Below, one piece after another: positions 35,166-45,930 of a stretch of 64,000 nt of DNA; the stretch's first letter is position 1; each line of letters opens with the position of its first letter. This DNA is from Diorhabda sublineata. Taxonomy: Eukaryota > Arthropoda > Insecta > Coleoptera > Chrysomelidae. The position numbers and the translations under genes are program-made. The notes beneath the pieces were generated by a model. The model saw only the letters and a list, made by a program, of their open reading frames with translations. It had not been told where the DNA came from and did no database searches. Where the stretch lies: the NCBI RefSeq assembly GCF_026230105.1, contig NC_079478.1, forward strand, positions 2,681,653 through 2,745,652, written 5' to 3'.

Positions 35166-36649
35166 TTGAAAATTACTGGATCTGGAGAAGCCCGGAAAGC
35201 GATGATTCACAATTGAAATTTGCTCTATTTCAATATCATACGTTGTTCGATCCCACTAATTGATATCTGGAAGTTTACTTACAAGTCTATACTAGCTAAC
35301 TTGGTTACGACAGAGCGCGCATGCGACAGCGACAATTTTTCTTTGATTGATCAATCAATCTATCATCGTGACGTATTTTTCTATCAACTATACCCTCTTC
35401 CAATAACTACATTTCTCTCCACGTAGCTGAAACAGATTATAGTCGTCCAACGTTGGGTTGAGTAACTCATTTGTCAGTTATATCCATATGGTGATGAATC
35501 TGGATTTGCTTCATCTACTTCATACTCCAAATTTACCAATTTATAGCGGTATCTCTTATTTAATTTATTCGTTCTTTTTATCAATTAAAAACATCATTTC
35601 AATCATGACAAATTAATTTCAAGAGAAAGGACATAACACCAACTATCCTTAATGAAGAGACCTGTTAAGAAGATTGAATAATAAAAAAATCCAAGCACTT
35701 CGAACTGTTCGTTGGAGCGAAATATGAGAGGCAAAGTGTGGGAGGGCCAATATGAACGGCTGGTAAACATGAAAAGGCAATTTTAAAGATTAAAATTATG
35801 AGGTATTGATAAGGGCTATTAAAGAAAACGAGCTGCGAGATAAATTCCTTAATGAAGGATTTATTGGAAGGTTTGATGACGTATATTAAATTAAATGAGG
35901 ATATGTACAGCTCATTAACAGGTATGTTTTCATTCGTTAGAAGTTTTTGGCGTAATATTTTTTGCATCTACCGAAGCTATCAAATGATAAAACTATTCAC
36001 ACATTGATTCACAATGCTGGAAATTATGTAATTACATTTTATCTACGATGAATACCTCATAAATCGATATAAAATTGTCCAAATCATCTTTTTTCTATAT
36101 TATAATACAAGGTGAGTAACTTGTATGCATACTGTCTCTAATATGTATATAATAAACACCTTTTAGAGCTGCTATCTAAAATTATATCTACAAAATCTCT
36201 AAGAGTAGTTCAACGGATCAAACATTTTTAAATGGAACGCTCTATATTTGATCAGATTTTGCTTTTCTACTTTCCACAATAAGTTTTTCACATTGCGGAC
36301 CGTTATGAATGTGTTTGGTGGGATTGTGGAGAATCAAGTGAAATATGCCTTGTTTCGATGAACAAAATAGACGAAAATTTGAATAGAAAATTTACAAGGC
36401 GTTCTTCATTTGACATACATCATAATATTTTGCTTTCCAACTCAAAATGTTTTTCAAAGCATCTAATGGGGAAATTTATAGTTTTGTAAATGTAAAAGCT
36501 ATAACAGCAATGTGATAAAGAGTTTTTAATTGATGTAATGTAAATATAGATAACTTCAAAGTAGATTATAATGAAGATGAGACCTATTTTTTTCAATAAT
36601 TTGTACACCTAGATATAATATTTCCAGGTAGTTAACGAAGGAGTTTGAA
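35166..36649. other. Unassigned stretch
   Basis: A plus-strand run at about 35800-35890 reads VLIRAIKENELRDKFLNEGF and IGRFDDVY without a recognised family. The rest is AT-rich. Confidence 0.3.
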
Positions 36650-37480
36650 AACCTACCCATCAAACCTTTTCAGTGAAGAATTCATTAGAGTTTATCAAGA
36701 AATTGAAGATCACAGAAATTGAAGATGGGGAAATTTTAATCTCCTTTGATGTAAGCTCATTGTTTCTCAGCGTGCCGATTCCGCAGACCTTCGTGTACCT
36801 TGAGCACTGAGATCCATTAATTTGGGAGCTGATATGGTAGAAGAAAAGTTACAGTTAACAGAAATATGTATGGAACAAACAATAAGAAACTGCCTATCAC
36901 CGTTTATGGCTGAACTGTTCATGAGTCAATTTGAAAAGCAAATCAGCAAGAGTTTCAGTATTTTTCCAGAGTATGGTACAGTTATGTGGATGATATTTTC
37001 GCCATAATCAATACCAAGAAGTCAAACATAGACGAATTCATTTTGGAGCTCAACTCAAAATATCCATCTATAAAGTTCACTTATGAAATGAAAAATGATG
37101 GACAGTTACCATTAGGTTAGAATTTGATGTACTTAGAAAAAATATCGCTACGTGCAGGTACATCCCGGTTGATTCTTTTCATTGTATCTAATATAAGATG
37201 GCCAGTCTCCATTTCCTGGTACATCGGTTAATCCACTTTCCACTAACCATCGAGAAATTCAATGAGGAACACTCCTTTATTGAGGATGTAGCTGTACTCA
37301 ACGGTTATGAAAAAAGAAGTGAAAATAGGTTAATCAATCGTCATTGGGTGAAAAAAATCTCTATGTGAAACCACTTTTTTCCAAACCCAAAGTGAAAAAC
37401 AAGAAAAATTTGCTCTGATACCTTTCAATCCTCTTTATACAATTAGATGGGAATATTTAGCCGAGCGTAAAATTGTTAAA
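36650..37480 (+). pseudogene. Penelope-like element reverse transcriptase relic
   Basis: From 36728 the plus strand reads EILISFDVSSLFLSVPIPQT, the Penelope form of the first catalytic motif (xLVSFDVxSLFTNVPxxxxL). MAELFMSQFEKQIS follows (MGSPxSPxxAxxFMxxFE). WYSYVDDIFAIINTKKSNID at 36974 carries the catalytic YVDD, and FILELNSKYPSIKFTYEMK comes next. RYIPVDSFH, KMASLHFLVHRLIHFPLT and AVLNGYEKRSENRLINRH then match the conserved thumb/post-RT region of Penelope proteins. No GIY-YIG endonuclease domain was seen downstream. Frameshifts and stops interrupt the frame. It is the only element of this class seen here. Confidence 0.85.
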
Positions 37481-38774
37481 AAATATATCCAATAATAAAT
37501 TGTTGGATGCATTTGAGAGCATTGCTTAGAGTAGCTTAAATAGGGACAAACGGCCAATTCCTAACAGCCCACTATATAGTTTACTAGTCAAATAATGAAC
37601 ATGAATATTTCCGCTGGAATTAATTGGAGAAGGTTTATTGGTGGTAAAATTCAGTATAAAACAGGTAAATTAAGTTATTAGATCTTAGTTTATCTTGAGC
37701 CTATGAAGACGATAAATTTAGTTATCGAAACGCACGTCAGACAGTGTAATTCTGGTGTAAAAAGTGTATTCATTATAAAGATGGCGTAACAGAAAATTCC
37801 ACATTTATTTATCACGTTCAAATTACCAGTCTGGAATACGAAAAACAAATCTGAGGTAGTTGAGTAGCTTTAATTTTCATATATCCTAAACATTTCGTAT
37901 CTATATAAGTATCTAAATCTAAAAATTAAACAAACTAGCCCGCCCATGGCAAGATAGTCCAAGTTCAAATGTTCCAATTTGCATTTTCGTCCTAATCTCA
38001 AATTATATCTAAGACAATTTACATTTTTTTGTTGTTTTTTTACTCATAACAACGAAGCAGTGGTAATTAATAGGAATTAGCCAGCATTACTTAATTACAT
38101 ACAATTTATGAGCCTATAAATTTACAACCTGTTACTTACTTCTATTATTGCTTAGAACCATTTCCACTGTATATATGCAGTATCGTGATCGTGTTTAAAA
38201 TCATGCACCTGTTTTAAAATATGTGTATCTATCTACTCTTTCCTGAATTTATGTATTCTTCAATTTTGTGACAAGAGATAAAAGCAACAACTCTATGGAT
38301 ACAAAAGAAACATATTTCCAGCTGCTTAGGAAATTTGTTTTTGGAACTTGCCTGGCCTGACCTAGAGATGGCGGTAGTTGCTTGAAAAATCCCACTGCTT
38401 TGGAAAGTACACAATTTATAAATTTTAAGTTTGAAGACACCAGTTAAGGATTATGATCCATTTTAGCACATATGTGTATTCTTCAGAGTGGTATAGTTTT
38501 AGTGGAAAACTTTACTTGCTGAACAAAGATGTGACGGTAAAAATAATACACGGTTGCTGAAAACTAATTCTATTTCAGGTTATGATGGACTTGTAATCAA
38601 AACTATACTAAATAAGGAATTAGGAAAATATCCATCACACGAAATAATATTAAATAGATCCTGTGGAGTATTATTTATTTTTGACATATCAAAACATAAT
38701 TACTAGAAATAAATGATTAATGAACATTGTATCAATTACTTTAATAAATAATTATACTAATCTTTGGCAAAAAA
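37481..38774. other. Unassigned stretch
   Basis: Overlapping minus-strand frames at 38229-38440 have no family signal. A region at 38340-38400 (GGCCTGACCTAGAGATGGCGG) may be the 5' leader of the mariner that follows; this is a guess from its resemblance to other insect mariner leaders. Confidence 0.3.
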
Positions 38775-39010
38775 AATGTATGCCCTGTCTACAGGCAAGG
38801 TTTTTTGGGATGCGCGTGGGATAATTTTCATCAAATATCTTGAACTATCAACGGCGAGTATCATGCGAACTTATTGCAACTATTGAGCGAAGAAATCAAA
38901 CAGAAGTGGCATTTGGCTAAGAAGAAAGTTTTGTTCCATCAAGACAATGCACCAGCTGACATATCCTCTACTGCAATGACCAAAATGGATTCATAAGTTT
39001 CAATTGCTAC
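38775..39010 (+). pseudogene. mariner transposase catalytic-core relic
   Basis: The plus strand reads MYALSTGKVFWDARGIIFIK then YLEL. After a frameshift it reads NGEYHANLLQLLSEEIKQKW followed by HLAKKKVLFHQDNAPADISS. These match mariner VFWDxRGIIxIDYLExGxTINGEYYxxLLxxL and LFHQDNAPAHTS. The Asp in HQDN is the second catalytic residue. The expected YSPDLAPSD block after it is scrambled (IATAYTLVTAP). Upstream N-terminal coding was not found. Confidence 0.8.
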
Positions 39011-39050
39011 CGCATACACCCTAGTCACAGCACCCTAGCTCCTTGTATGG

Positions 39051-39469
39051 AGCTAAAAGGATATTACCATCCTCGTAGCTTATTCAATATATTCAAATAT
39101 TTACAATTCTTTAATCATTTTTATCGAAAATAGTTAAGTAACTGATACCAACTAGATTTTACCAGTTAATTTGAATCTTCTCGGTGGTTCCTGTTCATCT
39201 TTTTGTAGTAGCTTATTCAGTGAATGTGGTAGTTGATTCTTCTTTCGTTCTTTGTCTTATTTCATACATTCAATCCAGAGATGTTTCACAGTTAATCATT
39301 CCACACATTGGTTCATATTTTCCTGCTAGTCCCAATAGTTTTGATAGAAAATATTTAAGCGTAAACTTCTGTAACAAATTTCTTTAATAAAACTTTTCTT
39401 ATTTGCCATAATTAATGTTTCCATGGCTATTGTTACTGACATGGAGGGGCCCGTATTCACCATTTTCGG
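39051..39469. other. Unassigned stretch
   Basis: A frame at 39184-39387 on the plus strand has a non-ATG start and no homology recognised. Confidence 0.3.
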
Positions 39470-40165
39470 TTTGCTACTTTCCATCATAAACTTTGTGAGA
39501 TGAGAGTACCCAAAAATATTGAATTATACAGTCCTCAAGTGAATTAGGTATGTTATTTCGATGCATCCAATTTCGATTCAGCCTAATGACTCCAACGTGA
39601 TGTTGACGTACAAAATAAACTAATTTAGTGAAGCAGTTGATAGTTGATATATCAAAATCTACAGTTTCCTCCCTCATTGACTCCCATATGGTCTGGAGAT
39701 CCCTCTTGTCAAAATCGAACACCAGACCAAAACTTTTTCATCGGATTCTACTTTTTCTTCATACATTGTTAGTGCCTTTTTCTATATGGTCATTTAAAAA
39801 ACCGTTCTTTGATTTTCGAATTAGCAAGTTTGAAGTATTTTTCATGATCTATAACAATGAATCTCTCATTCGCAAAATGTAGCCGCTTTGTTGACGACAG
39901 CCTCTTGGCATATATTTAGAAGACTTTTTTGGAACTTTTGTCCTTTTTGGCTAATTCCCGATATACAGTACTCTCTGAAATATGATATTCAAGAGCTAAT
40001 TTTCTTGTAGAAACCCTGAATCTGTCTTTTAGTCCTAGTACCAGTTTTTCTGCTCTATTTCGAGTGAAAATTTTTGGTTTTTGTGAAAGGTTCAGGTATG
40101 ATATTCCTGCTATACATTTGCCTATAGTATATACATTCTTCTCTGATTTTTTGCTATTCAATCTA
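39470..40165 (-). pseudogene. Tc1/mariner-superfamily transposase, broken and shortened
   Basis: From the right on the minus strand: KIFTRNRAEKLVLGLKDRFR then VSTRKLALEYHISESTVYRE, a helix-turn-helix DNA-binding region. A central block, MYEEKVESDEKVLVWCSILT with GISRPY, matches KFPxKLLVWxAISxxGISxPY. Then come LNRNWMHRNNIPNSLED and FWVLSSHKVYDGK, matching LxWLHRNNIPFVPK...RPIExFWGILxRKVYDGNW. At about 230 codons it is well short of the usual 340 or so. The segments with the first and second catalytic Asp are deleted or unreadable. The family differs from the classical mariners elsewhere in the window. Confidence 0.7.
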
Positions 40166-42021
40166 CAATTTTATTCACTTATTTGCCAGTGTGGGAAAGT
40201 ATCTAAATGAAATTAACATTCAAGTTGCTCTAGTTACCTTATAAACAACTTAAAATTTCCTGTTTTCTTTATATTATCGGTTATTTCATTAAATGCTTTA
40301 CTAGCTTCCTTAGATGAAATCTATATTTGTTCTTGTCGTTTAATATTATTCATTATCTTAAGACCCAGTGACATAATTGCCAATATTATTTAAAATAGTA
40401 GTATATGTATTATATTCTACTATTCTTTATTAATAATTCGGTTGGTTGAAGTATAATCAGCTCTAACTACTTTATTATGTCAACTTTTGGGACCTGTGAT
40501 TAACTAGAAATATCTATATTGTATGTTTGTTTTATAAATTGATTTGAATATTTTCTGGTAACATTTGGGAACATAGAACAAACCGCACAACTAAAGAATA
40601 TCCTTAACTTGAAGCATATAAAGCGTAATTTCCCTCTGCTACTTTAACATTGAGTACTAAAGGGATATTGAATGAATAAACTCAAGGATTTGAGTTAAAG
40701 GGGGCGGTATTATTTTTAATTGAATAAATGAAGCGAAAAACTCAATAATGATTATGAATTTCAATCAGTTAATCGATGATATACATAACCCCCGAGAACG
40801 TTTCATCTCTCATTGTATTTGTAGTGTTTTAACTCTTCATAGGTTACAGAAACATCATTCTACGATCACTATAGTATACGATTTCTATTGCTATGCACTT
40901 CTCGCAACATACCTACTACCACTCGTATTCTACTGACCATTAATCTAAAGTAGGTATTTATATATCATCAGATACGTTAGTTGTCTTTGTAATAAGTTAT
41001 GCTTTGTAAAATAAGTGCAAATTAATGTTTATCAGTGATGTATATCGAGTTTAATAACCATGCAAGTTTTCTACTAAACAGCTTTGGTATAAATCATAAT
41101 CTGATGTAGTTGATTTTGAAATAAGCAGTTATTTCGAAAAATTGTAATCTATTAATAATCCTACATCACATAAATGTGATGATGATAACATTTCGAAACC
41201 ATAAAAATGTATTTTGAGTATATCTATGAAAATTTAAAAGTATAATTATCGGTTTGTTTTTGATTAAGCAGCAACATAATGTGAGAAACTACGATAACAT
41301 CAACATAACTTATATTAGTTGAATTAATTTCGGAGATAGTAGAAATTACATGATGCTGCCCCATTATAATGCTACGAACATTATTTTGTACGGATCATTT
41401 ATTTCGTTAGTTTTAAATTACTCCATAGAATATTTCTCCCACAAACTACATCATTGTGAGTTAACTCAAATATTAAACAGGTTTGTGGATTTTATACTTT
41501 TTTTATTTGAAAATATTTCTTCAAATTGTCACCTTGTAATCATATAAAAATATTTGCTTTAGAAGTAGTAACTATTTTACGATGTAAATAGCTTAATTAT
41601 TTTCTATACTTTGCTTCTTTGTTGATTTGTTTATTAATATTTTCACTTGAGAGGTGAATGGCTTCTCAGGTTTACGGTGTATTCCCGCTGTTTGCTTTTC
41701 TTAATATCTAGAGTCCACTCCCGAGGGACCTCATATAAAAAAGGTGTGATGGTGACGTTCTCCAGCTTGGTTTTGGAGGACTTTCATCAAGCTCCAGATC
41801 TAAATCAGCTAGAATTGGTTTGAACGTCACCAAGACAACAAGATTTAATCATATTGAAAGTATCTAGGTGTTCAATATCTAGTTGGTTGAGCAAAGTCCT
41901 TACTCTCCGTTCTAAGTTTGGCTACTCTGGAATAGTCTTCATACCCTTATAATCCCTAACTGGATGTAATATTCCTAAATAAAAAAAAATCTAATATATT
42001 ACTTGGTTTTCGAATACTTAT
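40166..42021. other. Unassigned AT-rich stretch
   Basis: The only structure noticed is a 10-base inverted pair, GGTGACGTTC at 41751-41760 and GAACGTCACC at 41822-41831, in a less AT-rich patch. ATG-initiated frames at 40748 and 41350 have no recognised homology. Confidence 0.35.
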
Positions 42022-42205
42022 GTATTAATCTTCTGGAATTTAATTAGTTAAAAATTGCGGCGTTTTAAATTTCAAAAAGCAATATTCAGGTTAATGATCA
42101 TCAATTATAATCTTAATATTTCTATTTTACGTGAATTTGGATATTGCTTTTTGAAATTTAGAACGCTGCAATTCTTAACTTAACAATTCCCAGAAGATGA
42201 ATACT
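42022..42205. repeat. Foldback/MITE-like inverted repeat, arms about 70 bp
   Basis: The left arm (about 42022-42092) and right arm (about 42135-42205) are imperfect reverse complements. Both read GTATTxATCTTCTGG inward from the ends, then AATTGCxGCGTT and AAATTTCAAAAAGCAATAT towards the centre. The loop is roughly 45 bases. It has no coding capacity. The outer flanks do not show an obvious target duplication. A single-stranded or transcribed copy would form a long hairpin. Confidence 0.8.
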
Positions 42206-43091
42206 GAATACTGAAAGCTCGGATATATATTAGAGATAGTACACTTTGGTGTTCAATTTTGCCACAATCTCACTACGAAAATGCTTATAATCTAGCTAAG
42301 ACTTCGTTTCAAGTATATTCAATACACGTTTTATAGCTAGTACTAGTTTTGTTTTCTAAATTATATACAATAATAGCTGAATTAAAAATTATTTAAATAG
42401 AGTTTGAAACATATTTCTGTTTTCTGTTTTTTCAATTTTACAACCTTATATTAATGATAATTAAAAATAATGAGTAAACTTCTCGTTTTAAGGGTTTTCT
42501 TGATAATAATTTCACTTATCTACAGAAATATGATAAATTTGGTGAAAATCGTGCTTGTCCACTTATCAAAACTTGAGAGCCGAAATTCGACTGAGAAATT
42601 GTTAGCCAACTTTTTGGGTATCAGCTAATCTGAACAACTTCTTTTGTTTTATCTCAATGTCATTAACTTTTCGTTGACGTTGTAGCAATCACGAATACGG
42701 CGACAAGAGCAGCTCTTTTAATTCTTCATACCCACCTCTACCCCGGCTCATTCGAGAGCTCGATTACTTGCCATTCGCCCGAAGTTTGTCTAAAATCTCT
42801 GTATTCTAAATCATATCTAAATTCTAATATTACACTGAGAAAACTATGAGTATTTTCGTTTCAACCTATATTAATAATTATAGAATCCGAAAAAAAGACG
42901 AGACAGTGAAACTAAATCAATTCATGGGAAAGATAAAACTACTAAACGAACTTTTAGCGAGCTAAAACTTTCACCGAAACTTCTATCTTTTACTAAAGTT
43001 ACGAATGTGGTATTTAGCAATAATAATTGTTTAAAAATATTCGCTACTTTACCAAAATGGACATTTTTGGTCTAAAATTACTGTATTGAAG

Positions 43092-43168
43092 GTAAAGTAT
43101 CGAATATGAAATTTTAGAGAATATTCGATAGCAATAAAATTTCATGGCATTCATTTTCGATACTTTAC
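43092..43168. repeat. Inverted repeat, 12-bp perfect outer arms
   Basis: GTAAAGTATCGA at 43092-43103 pairs exactly with TCGATACTTTAC at 43157-43168. Inside, ATGAAATTTTA and TAAAATTTCAT extend the complementarity imperfectly. Confidence 0.7.
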
Positions 43169-43227
43169 ATTCATCTAGGACACAAAATTGCTATATAAAT
43201 TAATGATAATGGATAAAAATATTAAAA

Positions 43228-43254
43228 AAAAGTTTTTTTACTAAAAAAACTTTT
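43228..43254. repeat. Perfect AT-rich hairpin beside a transposon-like gene
   Basis: AAAAGTTTTTTTA and TAAAAAAACTTTT flank a single C at 43241, giving 13 perfect pairs. It lies about 110 bases beyond the stop codon of the minus-strand relic at 43365-43837. It could be part of that element's terminus or act in transcript 3' end formation; both are inference. Confidence 0.6.
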
Positions 43255-43364
43255 ATTAAACACAAGATATATACATAAATAATGGAAAGTAAATAATCAG
43301 GTAAATAATTTAGTTACATTTTACAAACGATTCATGGAAAACACATAATACATAAAAAATAAAT

Positions 43365-43837
43365 TTACTGTTCAATTTCGGTATTATCGGGTTCTGCCAG
43401 AGAATCGCGGACTGATTTGGAACTCGGAAGCTGTTCATAAAAAGACCTGTATTCCCTGGGAACTAGCCCTTCATTACATAGTTGCAATAATTTTTTTTTC
43501 ACCTCCGATATACAAACCTGACCATCGTATGGCATAAAAGGTTCAGGAGGGCTATCATTGGAAGTAATGAATTTTTTTCCTCGTTTTCGTTTTCGGATCA
43601 AAACATCAAAGTCAATGTCATGAAAATTACTTTTGACAAAAATTTTATTCAGATTATATTTCGGGTATTGAAACCACACACAAGAATTGAAACCTTTTGG
43701 GATTTTCTTTTTCTCAGTGGTTTCTGGAACAAATTTGAAAAACCGTCATGCTGGAGGCTAGTCACATCGTAAGGTTTGGGTTTTCTACGCGCCAATCTGA
43801 TCAATTCCATCTCAGAGTGGACCGAATCACACTCCAT
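43365..43837 (-). pseudogene. C-terminal part of uncharacterised insect repeat protein (CDSVHS type)
   Basis: The minus strand reads MECDSVHSEMEL, then LARRKPKPYDVTSLQHDGF and SNLF. After a frame change comes WFQYPKYNLNKIFVKSNFHD, followed by ICISEVKKKLLQLCNEG-like residues (actual start VCISEVKKK) and VPREYRSFYEQLPSS. Insect genomes contain many predicted proteins with this C-terminal layout: CDSxHSxIE, AR..PxPYxV, a middle WxxYxK..F.., then KKxDLxxLCxxxxIPxxYxxFYxxLP. They occur in multicopy families and I know no assigned function. About 30-40 residues after CDSVHSEMEL are deleted, and one frameshift separates the halves. The last 104 codons are uninterrupted. Confidence 0.6.
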
Positions 43838-43869
43838 TTACGAATGGCCTGACAAACAAACATAAATAA

Positions 43870-44030
43870 ACATTCGTTATTTTAGCATGGTTCCGACGAT
43901 ATTTGGGAACGGATTTTCTTGATTTTCGAACTAAATTCTGTTCCTCTAGAACGCTGCTCCAATATTTCTTATCGACTTTGAATTTTTTGCCTAATTTCCG
44001 CAAACTGACTCCCATGATTCATTTTAACCA
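43870..44030 (-). pseudogene. Helix-turn-helix fragment of a transposase-like protein
   Basis: The minus strand reads MGVSLRKLGKKFKVDKKYWS then SVLEEQNLVRKSRKSVPKYR. The SLRKLxKKFxVxKxxxxxVLxxxxLxxxKRxxVPKY pattern is typical of an N-terminal DNA-binding domain of pogo/CENP-B or Tc1-like transposases. It lies directly upstream of the CDSVHS relic on the same strand with about 30 bases between. Either they belong to one gene that has lost its middle, or two elements are juxtaposed. Confidence 0.5.
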
Positions 44031-44589
44031 AATCTTCTTTGACATTTTTTTGAATTTTTCTCGAAATACATCTCCCTACACCATGGCAAATATCGTAAAT
44101 TTTTTATCTGGCTATTCTCAATCTTAGAAAGTGATTAGCTGTAAACGATTTCGTCAGATCTTGATTTTGCTCATAAAACTTGGCAATTATTTCACATCGT
44201 TCGTTTTATTCTAGATTCACTATAGTTGGAACTAGAATTCCAATAGAGACGTAATGTTTATACTTGAGGCATTTGACAAATTTGCCAAATTATTAGAAAC
44301 AATTAATAACATTTTCAATGAACGCTTAATGTTGTACGGTTTTTGGCCCCCACACCCTCATAAGTTTGTAATTTATTGTTAGAAAAATCTTGTCCTTCAA
44401 GAATTTTATTGCAACAACTGAGAACATAATAAAATAATATAAAAACAGCTATAATACAACCAAAAATGTGAAATTTGATAACACTCTCAAAAGAAATATG
44501 TGTTTTTAACACTGGGCAACCAAGATCGATCTAATCGCTAGCGTTATTCGTTTTTCAACTCATTTAAATCAAAAAAATCATTTTTTTTT
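44031..44589. other. Unassigned stretch
   Basis: A minus-strand frame at 44315-44512 has a hydrophobic segment (IAVFILFYYVLSCC) but no recognised family and a non-ATG start. Confidence 0.25.
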
Positions 44590-44710
44590 AATTCTTAAAT
44601 ATCCCCATAGAGAGAAATCTAATAATGTAAGATCGGGTGATCGTTCTGGACAGTCTCTCGATCCTTACCTTCCTATCAATAAATTTTTTCTATAAACTTT
44701 ATATTATTTT
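44590..44710 (-). pseudogene. DDE transposase C-terminal motif relic
   Basis: The minus strand reads YRKNLLIGR*GSRDCPERSP then DLTLLDFSLWGYLR. Mariner/Tc1-related insect transposases have WIGRRGPIEWPxRSPDLTPLDFFLWGYLK here, the segment around the third catalytic acidic residue. Only this motif survives clearly; the sequence to 45240 on the same strand is too decayed to read. Confidence 0.65.
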
Positions 44711-45509
44711 TCCAATTCTCTCTAAAATATGTATTAAATTTATCGTTCTTTTTCAACTTATATTTCTTTTCAATATTTACTCTCGAAATTATTGTATTCA
44801 GTTCGTTGCATCATTATTCATAATGTTATTATCGATAGTAGGGCATTCAATTTTATATTTATTGAGAAATGATTATAATTCCTGAAAATAACTATTTTTC
44901 TGTTCGCTTCCTCAAAATTTACAATTCTGTTTACTCCATAGCTCTTTCTGTGACATTTTCTATCAAGTTTTTGTCTTTCTATGTTTCTAGACTATCTTGG
45001 TAGATTCAATTTCCTCGCCGATGGTATCATCGTTAGTTCAAATAATATTACGACAACGGTCCCGCGTTTCCACTACCGAGTGGTTACTTTTTGCCAATGC
45101 TCGACCATTTCAGATCTTCTTTCATGATATTCCCCGAATGAAAATACTAAATTCAATTACTTCACTTATTTCTTTGATGTTTGTGCTGGGAAATTTGACG
45201 ATATATCATCATTTTTCCATTAACTTAATTAGATTAGATTAAAAATAATATTAATTGGAATTTCTCTGAAAAGATATTTCCATGCAGTTCATTTACATAT
45301 TTCATAAGTGAATTATGTTCCTTTAGTTATGAAAAAAATGATTAATGGTCGTTTTTAAAAATATAACCAGTTACTCGTCGAGTTCGATGCCTCGACATAT
45401 ACTTACTAAATTATTTTCTACTACATTCGATGGTCTTTCAAAGTAAAATATACTTCTTTCGTTCTTATTTGGACTGTTTCTAATTTTGTAATAAAGAACG
45501 CAAATTCCA
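44711..45509. other. Decayed stretch between transposase fragments
   Basis: Open plus-strand frames at 44637-44885 and 44997-45242 are antisense to, or overlap, decayed transposase sequence. I do not regard them as genes. Confidence 0.35.
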
Positions 45510-45930
45510 AATATTCAAACTGAAAAATATTGTCTATATAATATGTGATTTTCGAGTTCAAAAAAGTTCCCATCTGCTTTTTGGGTTTCCATCAGATTAT
45601 TCTCATGAACCTGAACTAAATAGTCAAGTAGGCTAAAGTCAAAGCTTCTGAAAGGCCGATCAATGTTACGTATGATCTTATAATTAAAGTCTTCAATTCT
45701 TTGATGGATAGCAATTGACATGAAACTTTAAAAATTCTTGCCATTCAAGACTCAAAAGCATTCCGCGATGATTGTCTCTATTCACCGAACTAATTATGCT
45801 TATACGGCAGTCCACACAACGATATTTGGACTGTCTTTTATAATTTAGTCTTCACTTGGAAGTTGGTTTCATCACTGAACGATATTTTTTCAAAAATTTT
45901 TGTAATCCGTTGAGTTGAGTTGAATTTTGT
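45510..45930 (-). pseudogene. DDE transposase core relic
   Basis: The minus strand reads KISFSDETNFQVKTKL at about 45890, matching the first catalytic Asp context of the family (IxFSDExxFxxNGxVN). From 45721 the 68-codon frame contains NIDRPFRSFDFSLLDYLVQV, similar to RSPDLTPLDFFLWG. If both belong to one copy, the region between them is shortened by about half. It may be part of the same family as the 44590-44710 relic. Confidence 0.45.

Larger units (their letters stand above)
42206..43364. other. Unassigned stretch with two hairpins
   Basis: Apart from the inverted repeats at 43092-43168 and 43228-43254, nothing was recognised. Confidence 0.35.

Noticed and set aside
44637..45242. Two hydrophobic plus-strand ORFs suggesting membrane proteins
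   Set aside because: T-rich sequence yields Phe/Leu/Ile-rich frames, and the opposite strand carries transposase remains (RSPDLTLLDFSLWGYLR region).
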